From the NCBI GenBank assembly GCA_037447655.1, contig JBBHKE010001950.1:1-64000 (forward strand): DNA of 64,000 nt, in the 5' to 3' direction. The position numbers and the translations under genes are program-made. Each line of letters begins with the position of its first letter. Position 1 is the first letter of the stretch. The DNA comes from Zygnema cylindricum. Taxonomy: Eukaryota > Streptophyta > Zygnematophyceae > Zygnematales > Zygnemataceae. Shown here piece after piece: positions 25,601 through 33,248 of this stretch. The notes below the pieces were generated by a model. The model made no database searches, was not told where the DNA came from, and saw nothing but the letters and a program-made list of their open reading frames with translations.

Positions 25601-27469
25601 AACGCAAACATAAACGCAAACATAAATATAAACGTAAACACAGACATAAATATGAACATAAAAATAAACATAAACATTAAGGAGGCAGCAAGGAATACAT
25701 ACAGAAACTAGACTTCCTTTTTCTGCCACTTCTCCTTTTCCATCCAAATAATCGTAGTATTTCAGACCATCTTCTGCAAAGCCAAAGGGGAAACATGAGT
25801 TAACATATAAATAAACAACAGCCATAACAAAAATACATTTTTTGTTTAGGCATTCAGAAGTCCTTTTTCTCATCACAAATTTTTCCGATATTTAATCTCG
25901 ATATCAGGATCAAAAGGTGAGACCAGTACCTTTTGATTGCTCCCATAAAAAATTAAAACACGGTTGAAAATGAAGTAAAAGACGTTGAAGTGCATCAAAA
26001 ATTTCTAACACTAATAGCGATGATAAACACAAGGTGATTAACAAACAACCATAACAAAACAATGGTGTTTATACCAGTGTTGCTAAGACTGTTTACGAAA
26101 TAATGTTTATATAATACTGTGGTTTCTAAAGCAAGTCTAATTATGTTGGAAAATTTTAAATGCAATTGTGCAACTACAACTTTCCGAAATCAAGTAGGTC
26201 CCATGCTAACTTGTATTGGACTACACATATCACCCTCGGTCATAACAAAAAACTACAGTGTGTATTGTTATTAGCACCATTTTTTTTTCTCTATTTTAAC
26301 CAGCTATTTTCTGTGCATATGTCTCCGATTTATGTGTCCAGTTTCAGTTTTGAAACCGCCAAACAAAAGGTAATATCCTTAACTTTTCATGGAAGCCGTC
26401 AAATTAATAATCCAACAAGTGTGCATGGAGAAATAATGATTAACGTGGCAAGAAAAACGTTGACGATAATAGTGATACGCGGTGTATTAAAACAGACACA
26501 TATCATGAGTTTACATTACAGTGTGGATGAAAGTTGACATAAAAGATGACTGGCTCATCTGTGCATTAATAAATTAGAAGCTGCTTCTAAACGGTAAAGA
26601 CAAACATTTAACAATTTAAATAGTTATCCAAATTAAAATCCTAATACTGTTGTCCTGACTGGTATCTTAAACTGATATTTTAGCTAATTTGAAAAATTAA
26701 AGAGTACATAAACCGACAAAATAATGCTCCATCATTACAAAAAAACAGAAAATAGAATAAACAAAAACTATGTGAATCGTTCCCATGCCACGGACAAGAA
26801 AATATAAAAATGTATATCATATAAGTGTAAAAATGTACCATTTAAAAATGAAAACTAAATGTGAGGCAAGACATTCAGAAGCGTCCAAAATAAATGCTTT
26901 TCTTCACAGGTTTCAAAAAAGGATTCAAAAAATTATTTTATCTTTTTTTTGATTTCACACAAATAAAATGAATGAAATGTTTACCAATGTTGTTATTTTT
27001 GATACAATATAGACAAATAATTTGGCATTGCAAATGATATCTCCACACTTATTGTGAGGGAGAGAGAGAGGGAGAGGGAGAGGGGAAAACTACCTCCTGT
27101 TTTGTAATCCTCTTCAGGAATATTCTTTTGTTTCCTCTTCTCCCTCGCCGAAGCTTCCTCTCCTATGGCTGAAAAAGAAATGGCAGTCAAAAGAGAAAGA
27201 AAAGCTCTTCTGTCAACTCCTTTCGAATCCGATTCAAATTTTAAATTTGTTTCGGATTTTGAAACTAATTCTGTCGTCGAATGACAATCATATTGACATT
27301 TTGGTGAAGTTATTTCCCCTTTACAACAAATACTGACGCTAACGCACTTTGTCTTCCCTAGAAAAAGACTAGTTTGCCTGCTATAATCAATACCGTACAG
27401 TTTGTCAGTTCCGTACAGTTTACTGAGACGTGTATTTGCTGGAAGCAGGTTGACTGCAGTGGAAGCCAT
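21302..27469 (-). CDS. FKBP18: FKBP18-like peptidyl-prolyl isomerase, thylakoid lumen
   Basis: FKBP-type immunophilin predicted to act in the chloroplast thylakoid lumen, possibly in assembly or folding of photosynthetic proteins (family knowledge). Minus-strand exons: 27094-27469, 25703-25773, 24455-24541, 23410-23559, 21820-21879 and 21302-21355 (798 nt, 265 aa). All junctions are GT-AG. The first in-frame ATG is at 27469. The leader is Ser/Thr-rich, then comes a twin-arginine signal (RRAFLSLLTAISF) with cleavage plausible after EEASA. The FKBP domain includes DGLKYYDYLDGKGEVAEKGS, SSRESKLLGGNRVIAQAYDF, ANGLFSAQAAPKPPRALYTI, EGMHVGGKRTVVVTPEEGYG and PGATFELNIELLEV. The SRESKLL and NGLFSAQAAPKPP inserts match the plant FKBP18 group as I remember it. 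Isomerase activity is uncertain because lumenal FKBPs often lack active-site residues. Introns 1-4 are long and each contains MITE sequence. Confidence 0.93.
22096..22322. mobile_element. TA-flanked MITE (CACCG family), FKBP intron 4
   Basis: Diverged member. The left end is eroded (GATATTAGTGTTAACCATT); the right end CTAATAGCGATGGACACTGTA is clear. The interior has GCAATCGAAAGGTAACGGTC, matching the family's GATTGAAAGGTAAGATTC core. Confidence 0.6.
22655..23060. repeat. (TA)n and TATG-type low-complexity DNA
   Basis: A (TA)n run at about 22659-22688, then from 22890 a stretch of TATAGTATATG-like words with imperfect periodicity. Both lie in FKBP intron 4. No coding content. Confidence 0.6.
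23105..23235. repeat. GA-rich tract in FKBP intron 4
   Basis: Purine run of GGGAGAGA units on the plus strand, that is a CT tract on the sense strand of the FKBP gene. Confidence 0.7.
23570..23930. repeat. ~110-bp tandem repeat in FKBP intron 3
   Basis: Three to four units sharing ACCAGATAAGAAAGGGACAT, TTTTTATATTCGATGATTAC and AAGGTAACCAG. Unit starts are near 23578, 23679, 23775 and 23872. Located immediately upstream of exon 4 in transcript terms. Confidence 0.75.
24054..24258. mobile_element. TA-flanked MITE (CACCG family), FKBP intron 3
   Basis: 205-bp element from TACACCGCCCGTCTCTATTA to AGTGAAGGGCAGTGTA. The interior contains GGGCCACTTAACTAAATAGTG, similar to a block in the copy at 34591 (AATTAAGTGGCCCACAATG) in opposite orientation. 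Confidence 0.75.
24640..24700. mobile_element. Partial MITE, single left end, FKBP intron 2
   Basis: TACACCATGAGTCACTATTA followed by GTGTTTATAAC matches the family's left end, but no matching right end is obvious. Another lone left end, TACACTGTGAATCGCT, lies at 24967-24982. Confidence 0.5.
24990..25170. repeat. ~45-bp tandem repeat in FKBP intron 2
   Basis: Four units of AACAATTAGTATGAGGATTG plus TTTTAGTGTTAATAA. The last three are nearly identical, indicating recent expansion. Directly right of the lone MITE end at 24967. Confidence 0.8.
26254..26486. mobile_element. TA-flanked MITE (CACCG family), FKBP intron 1
   Basis: 233 bp from TACAGTGTGTATTGTTATTA to ATAATAGTGATACGCGGTGTA. It has GTGTGCATGGAGAAATAATG and a CCGCCAAACAAAAGG-like core typical of the family. 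A lone right end, ACACTAATAGCGATGATAAAC, occurs at about 26009-26029 in the same intron. Confidence 0.7.
27056..27087. repeat. GA-rich tract at the FKBP exon 1 donor
   Basis: GAGGGAGAGAGAG-type purine run on the plus strand, CT on the sense strand, beginning a few bases inside intron 1. Confidence 0.7.
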
Positions 27470-27542
27470 AGAAGGAGGAAGCAAAAACTCCGAGCAAGAA
27501 ACTTATTGATGTCACATTTGCAGGAGAAGCTCTACAGTACAG

Positions 27543-27763
27543 TGCACCCCGAATCGCTATTAGTGTTAATACTTCTTTTGCCACTAAAGACATCATTTTC
27601 CCGTACACACATGTCGGATTGGGGATCTGACGGTTGCGATTGAAAGGTAAGATTCGCAGCTTCCAATTGACGGTATCGAATTGAAAATCGGACAATTGTG
27701 TACGGAGATTATATGTTTTAAATGGCGGAAAAAAATTTAACGCTAATAGCGATACACGGTGTA
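27543..27763. mobile_element. TA-flanked MITE (CACCG family) upstream of FKBP18
   Basis: 221-bp member, left end TGCACCCCGAATCGCTATTAG, right end GCTAATAGCGATACACGGTGTA trimmed at the TA. The interior has TCTGACGGTTGCGATTGAAAG and a TTCCAATTGACGGTATCG block, very close to the copies at 46113 and 54906. It sits 74 bp upstream of the FKBP start codon, so it probably overlaps its promoter or 5' UTR. Confidence 0.8.
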
Positions 27764-28528
27764 GTATGAGAAAGAGAAAATGGAAGTTCATAAGGGACAA
27801 AATATATGTCCACGGAAACTAAATACGCCTAGGTGGAGATTACGCCACCGAGGCACATCCTTTCTGGCACCGTCGAACTAAGTCAGCAACCCGTACTAGG
27901 GTACTCTTTTAAACCTTTTACTAGATCCCGTTCAACACATAATTAGATAATTACGCTGCTGTAGTTTCATGCGACTGGGATTTTGTTCTAGAATTTTAAG
28001 GGGCGTCTCCATGAGTAAATTTTGCACTAAAATTTGGCTTCTAGGGATGAAATTAAAGGCGTTGGAGGAAAAATCTTTTGGCGAAGGAAGAATGCAAGTC
28101 GCCAGATTCAAGTGCGAAGGCATTTCGCCCCGAGGCATTTACTAGAAATCTGTCTTTTAGCCATGGATGTTTCATTCGTTAAAATTTCGAAAATTTTACG
28201 ATTATGCTTTATTTTTTGGAATTTTTTAACTTTTCGTAAATTTCGTATAGTTTCGTGTACAGACAGATTGTACTAAATGTATTTGTACGGACGTATGGAA
28301 AGTACGGGTGTAAATTGTAAAGACAGGCGGTATGTACGAATTTTATTAATAAAATATCGTTACTTCATTTCCGCGGTCTAATTTGAATTGGATTTCGACT
28401 TCTGGACCTTTCGTCCTTACCATGACCTCGGGAAGACGCGAAGCCAACATTGTGGCCGCCATTGAAGCCCCACTGAAGCCGCCATTGAAATCACATTTTA
28501 GCCTCCACGAACTTTCGTAAACGTTGCC
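27764..28528. other. Spacer left of the hAT pseudogene
   Basis: No gene recognised. GGGGCGTCTCCATG at 28000-28013, preceded by TAA, resembles the left end of the PIF/Harbinger-like element at 55109, but I found no partner end. The last 150 bp may be the 5' flank of the hAT element. Confidence 0.45.
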
Positions 28529-29840
28529 ATGCCAAGGATTCGAGGAGCAAAGTGGGAGCATGTTGTAACTCCAACGGGTGGTCTACTTGGGGATAATAAA
28601 TTGTGCATTTGTGTGTACTGCAAATTAAAGTATAATACACAAGCCACCAGGATTAGGAACCACCTTTTAGGAAACGTGAAGAATGTAGGAATCAGGCTAT
28701 GCAAATCATCTTCGGATTATGTGAAGCTAGAGTTAAGTGCAATGGAAATTGACAAGGCTTCTCACGAATCTCAAAAGCGTACAATATCTATTCCTGATCG
28801 ACTTACTGGAAGACTTGTCCCATCTAGCCATCTTGTCGAATCTAGCCAGAACAACAAGGTGAAAGGGGTGCAGACGGAAAATTTGGGATGATTTTAATAA
28901 GCGTAACCAGAAGCAGGTAGACAAAGCATGGGCCGAGGTATTATTTGCCAATGGCTTGCCATTCACTCTATTAACAGACCACTATTTCAAGGTTGCGGTA
29001 AAGTTGACTGCGGAGATAAAGGGAGTGTTATAAGCTACCCCACCTAGATGTCATGAGAACTCGTTTGTTGGGTGTGACTAAGGCGCCGATGACTAACGAT
29101 TTGCATAGTTACATGGAGACTATGAAAGTCACTGGTGCCAATGTCACATAGGATGGTTGGACAGTTGTTGACCAAACGCCTCTCCTCGACATTATAGCTG
29201 TCACCCTAAAGGGGGACATGTTTCTTATGGCGGAAAACACCCGTGGGCAATGCAAGGATGCCGAATATGTTCGTAAGGTGTTGGAGAAAAGAGTTCTTGC
29301 GGTAGGGCTGGAGCATGTGGTTCAAATTGTGACAGATTTTGCTCCTGTTAACAAAGCAACAAACTCCTTGCTCATGAGCAACTACCCTTATTTGACATGG
29401 ACGCCATGTTCTGCCCACATTTTGGACATGATGTTGGAGGATTGAGGCAAGTTGTCTTTTATCTCGACACATGTCAGAGAGGCAAAGGAGGTGTTGAGGT
29501 TTATCACAAACCACAATATGAAAGTAACCATCTTCAACAAAATCTCGACCCTCCGACTTTTGAAACCTGGAGAGACTCGGTTCGCGACAAACTTTATCAT
29601 GCTCCAAATGTTTTTAGAGGTGAAAGATTATTTAGGAGGGAGGTAACATTAGCGTGTGCTCAGATGATGCCAGCCTGGAATTGGTGGCAACGGTTTGGGG
29701 TTGTCACGCCTATCTTGCATAGGGTCGCAACTAGCGTCTTTGCCTAATGCTCAATAGCCAACTCATGTGAGAGGAATTGGTCAACGTATGACCATATTCA
29801 CTCTAAAAAATGGAACAGACTGACGGCTAAGAGGGTTAAT

Positions 29841-30062
29841 TGTTGACATACGTGAAACGTGCGCTCGATATCCGGAATTGTGGTAAAATCCACACTAAAA
29901 CCTATATAAAATTGGACCCACCAGCATAACATCTGAGCTGGTGGTACAATGGTTAGTACATTCACAGCTAAAGTGAAAGGTCCCTGGTTCAAATCTTGGC
30001 CGACTCATCAATCCATTTAATGGGATCGTCCATTCTATCCCCCGATTCTAGGAATCTTAACA
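29841..30062 (+). repeat. 5' LTR of the TRIM
   Basis: 222 bp, TG...CA ends. Contains TATATAAA at 29903-29910 and the tRNA-like unit at 29935-30007. CCACCAG (29919-29925) can pair with CTGGTGG (29938-29944), giving an alternative hairpin that would compete with the tRNA-like acceptor stem. Confidence 0.92.
29935..30007 (+). other. tRNA-like sequence in the 5' LTR
   Basis: 73 nt with standard cloverleaf spacing: acceptor 29935-29941 with 30000-30006 (6 of 7 pairs, one G-T), D stem GTAC/GTAC with an 8-nt loop, anticodon stem TTCAC/GTGAA with 7-nt loop AGCTAAA, 5-nt variable loop, T stem with loop TTCAAAT, and discriminator A. The A-box-like TGGTACAATGG and B-box-like GGTTCAAATC fit Pol III internal promoters. 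The nominal anticodon is CTA, but position 33 is G instead of the near-universal T. That argues against a normal decoding tRNA. D-arm and T-loop words resemble tRNA-Gln (recollection). Confidence 0.8.
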
Positions 30063-30127
30063 TGGTATCAAAGCCGAGGGACTAGGTTTACATGGACAAT
30101 TACGACCGGCTACCTCTCGTGGGGGGG

Positions 30128-30348
30128 TGTTGACGTACGTGAAACGTGCGCTCGATATCCAGAATTGTGGTAAATCCAAACTAAAAACTATATAAAATTG
30201 GACCCACCAGCATAACATCTGAACTGGTGGTACAGTGGTTAGTACATTCACAGCTAAAGTGAAAGGTCCCAGGTTCAAATCCTGACCGGCTCATCAATCC
30301 CTTTAATGAGATCGTCCATTCTATCCCCCGATTCTAGGAATATTAACA
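30128..30348 (+). repeat. 3' LTR of the TRIM
   Basis: 221 bp, TGTTGAC...TTAACA. Same layout as the 5' LTR, with its own TATATAAA and tRNA-like unit. The differences from the 5' LTR are mostly transitions, consistent with ageing after insertion. Confidence 0.92.
30221..30293 (+). other. tRNA-like sequence in the 3' LTR
   Basis: Second 73-nt cloverleaf. The A box TGGTACAGTGG and B box GGTTCAAATCC are each one base from the usual eukaryotic consensus (TGGCNNAGTGG, GGTTCGANTCC). The mispairs differ from those of the 5' copy: acceptor pair 3-70 here and 4-69 there, T-stem pair 49-65 here and 51-63 there. The common ancestor was therefore probably fully paired. The anticodon loop is the same (AGCTAAA). 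Confidence 0.8.
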
Positions 30349-30454
30349 TTAATGACCTGGTTCGGATCTTTAGCAATCTGAGGTTAACACATCAAACTAT
30401 AGATGTTAGCTATGAAGAGGCTATGATAGCATGGGAGGAAGAGGAAAGGGGGTT

Positions 30455-30670
30455 AGTGGGAGAGGAAGGGGGTGTAGTGGAAGAGGAGTTAGATCAAAAC
30501 ATGGATGATTTAGATTTAGAGTAGAGAGGTTAGAGGAAGGGGGTGTAGTGGAAGAGGAGTTAGATCAAAACATGGATGATTTAGATTTAGAGTATAGAGG
30601 TTAGAGGAAGGGGGTGTAGTGGAAGAGGAGTTAGATCAAAACATGGATGATTTAGATTTAGAGTAGAGAG
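30455..30670. repeat. 71-bp tandem triplication at the hAT 3' end
   Basis: Three near-identical copies of a unit containing GGAAGGGGGTGTAGTGGAAG and GATCAAAACATGGATGATTT, each ending TTTAGAGTA.AGAGGTTA. It duplicates the acidic C-terminal codons of the transposase frame (MDDLDLE). Confidence 0.9.
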
Positions 30671-31032
30671 GTTAATGGTGTAGTTCCATTCACGGTCGTT
30701 AATGACTTCACCAAAATTTTATGTGTAACTTTTGCCATTTCCTTTACAAGAATACAAAAACGGTTATTATTGCTTCAAGTAATAATTTACGTTTTTCAAT
30801 GTTAAAATCTTGTAACATGGCCATTTTTTGCTTAAATTGTCGATGTTAAAATATTATATGTTAGCATGCTGTATGGAGCCATGCTCTAATGCTGAACCAG
30901 CGACGAGGCAGCCTGATCGCTGACTGGTTGCTGACTGTTGGTTCACTGTTTCAGCGACGAGGGAGTCTGGTCGCTGGTTGCTGGTTCATTATTTCGGTCA
31001 TGAGGCACCGACGTTGCTGGTAAACTTTGGAG

Positions 31033-31579
31033 CATAGTTAAAAAGTAGGTGAAAGTAGGCCCATACAATATGCCTATTGTATGCAAAACATACAATATGC
31101 CCTTAAGACCCATATTGTATTGGTCGAAAAATGAAAAAGAATAGTTACAGGGTTGAGTTGCACATCGATCGATAGAGAATTAAACTTCATGTCTAAATTT
31201 TGAAAAAAAATCGGACAAAAAAAACAATTTCTGCGAGTTTTGAGGTAAAACTTATTTAAACCGTTAGATTCAGACGATCGGACGGTCTTTGATCAAAGTA
31301 GTGATCTAGGAAGATTACATGAAAAGCCCATAATACAACTTACGATAGGACTATCTGTCATATTAGCGTCTGCATTTTTGAACGTCCGCGTGTTTTAGTT
31401 CGCTAAAAAAATTCGTCCGTCGGCGTGCGCAGAGTTATGATCATACGTCAGATTCGTACGTCCGTACAAGAGTGTCCACATCGAACACCCATACAGTATG
31501 CCTACTCTACGCGAGTTTAGTGCCAAGTTTTGTGCGCCTACCAAAGGCCTACCATAAAAACGCCTACTTTTGAACTATG
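31033..31579. mobile_element. hAT-type MITE, copy 3, with perfect 8-bp TSD
   Basis: 547-bp element from CATAGTTAAAAAGTAGG to CTACTTTTGAACTATG, flanked by identical 8-mers CTTTGGAG (31025-31032 and 31580-31587). It shares the ACAATATGCCTATTGTATGC and CAGACGATCGGACGGTC blocks with copies 1 and 2 but carries extra sequence at 31370-31530. Non-coding. Confidence 0.92.
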
Positions 31580-31587
31580 CTTTGGAG

Positions 31588-33248
31588 CATAGAGGTATCG
31601 ATTAATGTTTCATACTTTAATCGTTTAAGATGTCGTACTGTATTTTATTCTGTTTTTTTTTTGAGTTTTTCGTTTTTATTATATAATAAGTCAAAGTCGG
31701 TCAACGCATTTAATAAAATGTGAAATTTTGAATAATGCGCATATGCGTTCTTTTTCAAAATACTTTTCCGTTCGCATAGTACGAATGAAACATCTATGCT
31801 TTTAGCGACTCTATCCGGTAAAAAGCCTGGTACGATTTCTAAAGTGTAGAACTGGGAGTTTGGGGACACCCAAAATGACTGTACGGACAATCTTTGACAA
31901 TCGACAAAAATGTGGCGCTAAATGACGATCCCACCTGGACGCCCCCTTTAGAGATCAGGTTCATTCCGACGACAGGTATTTTTTAATCCGCTTTCTACGT
32001 GAATTTACGGAACGCTAAAAGGCAAGGTTACATGAGACGCAAACTTCAATTCTGGACTCCGGGGAATTCTTGCCGCCGGAATTGCGACACCGAGGACATC
32101 AACAGTACACCGTGAATCGCTATTAGCGTAATAAAAAATATAGCGTAATGAAACAATTAGCGTACTTTACGGGAAATTGTGTTTTTTCGGGTACACCATG
32201 ATACTAATTTATCATGTACTCTAATTTGTAAACTGCTTTGTAAAAATTTTCAGCACGTAATATGTCCACACTAAAACATATAGATGTACGAAATTGTTCA
32301 AATCGTACGCCGTCGCGTTTTTTTGACATCTGCGTATGCCGAAAAATATTTACGCAATTATATATTATTATATTTTCTGTACTTTTAAATTTAAAAATTT
32401 ACGGAATAGTACAGATCTGACAGTCCGTACACCACAGTATTTAAAAGGACACTAAATTACAGTTATGAACCGCATTGAGCGGGGTACCTCAAATAACGTG
32501 CAAAAACATTTAGCGTACTTTATTCTATTTGAGAATTTGCCCCAAAAAAAGGGGTACCCCAATTAGCGTCATGTACGCTAATAGCGATTCACGGTGTACT
32601 GTACTGTAGGACTCGCTCCAGCTCCTTTGTTCTTGACTTACCATTCCTCGAGTAGGATGCAACGTCACACGCTTTACGAGGCTCCACGTGTTTAAATATA
32701 CACGTGCAGCTGACCGCTAGAAATAAAATATAGTATTGGATTTAGACACGTCATGCACCGTACCTCCGGACTAAGTACTGCTGTCTTAGATAGTGTGGAA
32801 TCTTTGGATAAAATCTTTTTGCAGATCCGATTATGAATGTTTTCGTGCGGATTATAGACCCGATCAAAATCCTGCTTCAACAAAATTGCTCAGCCGTGTT
32901 TCCAGGAACGAAATATGGCCGTCCGATGTCGGATTCAAATTAATCTTGCACTTTTCTGCCTTTACCGGCAATACTGGGCCTGTGACTTTTCTTTTTCCAT
33001 TCACGGTCGGCTCCAAGTTTGGATGTTCTTTACTTCTTTACGGCAGACTGTCTCTGTGACTTTTGCAGTTTTCAGTTTTTCGCCCTGTAGGCTTCGGCAG
33101 CCATATTGTTGTTTGGACTTTCGAACGTTAACAAAAAAAAAATGTTTTTCAGCTGCCCGATAGTGTTTGCTGAAAAGCCTTTTTGTTTGCCCTAACCTAA
33201 TTCGTGGCTGGGCTTACTTATTCCTCTCAAACAATTTGCAGTAATAAC
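31588..33248. other. Spacer upstream of the PPR gene
   Basis: Contains the MITE at 32106-32598 and no recognisable gene. The promoter of the PPR gene should lie in 32600-33240. TTTGCAG at 33235-33241 just before the ATG suggests that a 5' UTR intron ends there. Confidence 0.5.
32106..32598. mobile_element. TA-flanked MITE, AGCGTA subfamily
   Basis: 493 bp. Ends TACACCGTGAATCGCTATTA and AATAGCGATTCACGGTGTA are an almost perfect inverted repeat. Beside them are several more copies of TTAGCGTA / TACGCTAA, and AAAAAAAGGGGTACCCCAA near the right end. The same AGCGTA-rich subterminal pattern is in the copies at 46338 and 53853. Confidence 0.85.

Larger units (their letters stand above)
29841..30348 (+). 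mobile_element. TRIM retrotransposon with tRNA-like sequence in each LTR
   Basis: Complete 508-bp terminal-repeat retrotransposon in miniature. The 5' LTR is 29841-30062 (222 bp) and the 3' LTR 30128-30348 (221 bp). Both start TGTTGAC and end TTAACA and differ at about 14 positions plus a small indel. The internal region is only 65 bp. It opens with a primer binding site, TGGTATCAAAGCC (30063-30075), complementary to the 3' end of initiator tRNA-Met with one mismatch, and closes with the polypurine tract GTGGGGGGG (30119-30127). A perfect TTAAT duplication flanks it (29836-29840 and 30349-30353). It has no coding capacity, so it must depend on enzymes from another element. Each LTR has a TATATAAA box followed by a 73-nt tRNA-like fold. 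I see no TTTT run (Pol III terminator) anywhere in the plus strand of the element. Confidence 0.93.
28529..30670 (+). pseudogene. hAT transposase (BED zinc finger / DUF659), decayed
   Basis: Remains of a plant-type hAT transposase gene. An opening frame (28529-28891) has a BED-like finger: W at residue 9, CVYC, then RIRNHLLG. It is followed by AWAEVLFANGLPFTLLTDHY (about 28930-28990) and a DUF659 domain with TLKGDMFLMAENT, HVVQIVTDFAPVNKA and WTPCSAHILDMMLED (to 29440). Then come LLKPGETRFATNF (about 29562) and the hAT C-terminal dimerisation part: WWQRFGVVTPILHRVATSVF (29680), CERNWSTYDHIHSKKWNRLT (29771) and, after the TRIM, NDLVRIFSNLRL (30351). Stops, frameshifts and a missing segment between DUF659 and the C-terminus make it non-functional. 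A TRIM (29841-30348) splits the conserved KRVN / NDLVRIF joint exactly. The 3' tail is a 71-bp tandem triplication. Confidence 0.88.

Noticed and set aside
27374-27800. Overlapping frames upstream of FKBP18, including one reading into the leader from the minus strand
   Set aside because: They lie in a MITE or antisense to exon 1. The apparent FKBP start 15 bases upstream is TTG, so I use the ATG at 27469.
31930-31950. GGACGCCCCC before TTTA as the partner end for the PIF-like terminus at 28000
   Set aside because: Only the first few bases of the inverted repeat fit and the flanking triplets do not match.
33204-33248. Upstream extension of PPR exon 1 in the same frame
   Set aside because: It starts with GTG and crosses a good acceptor (TTTGCAG at 33235-33241); the first ATG is at 33249.
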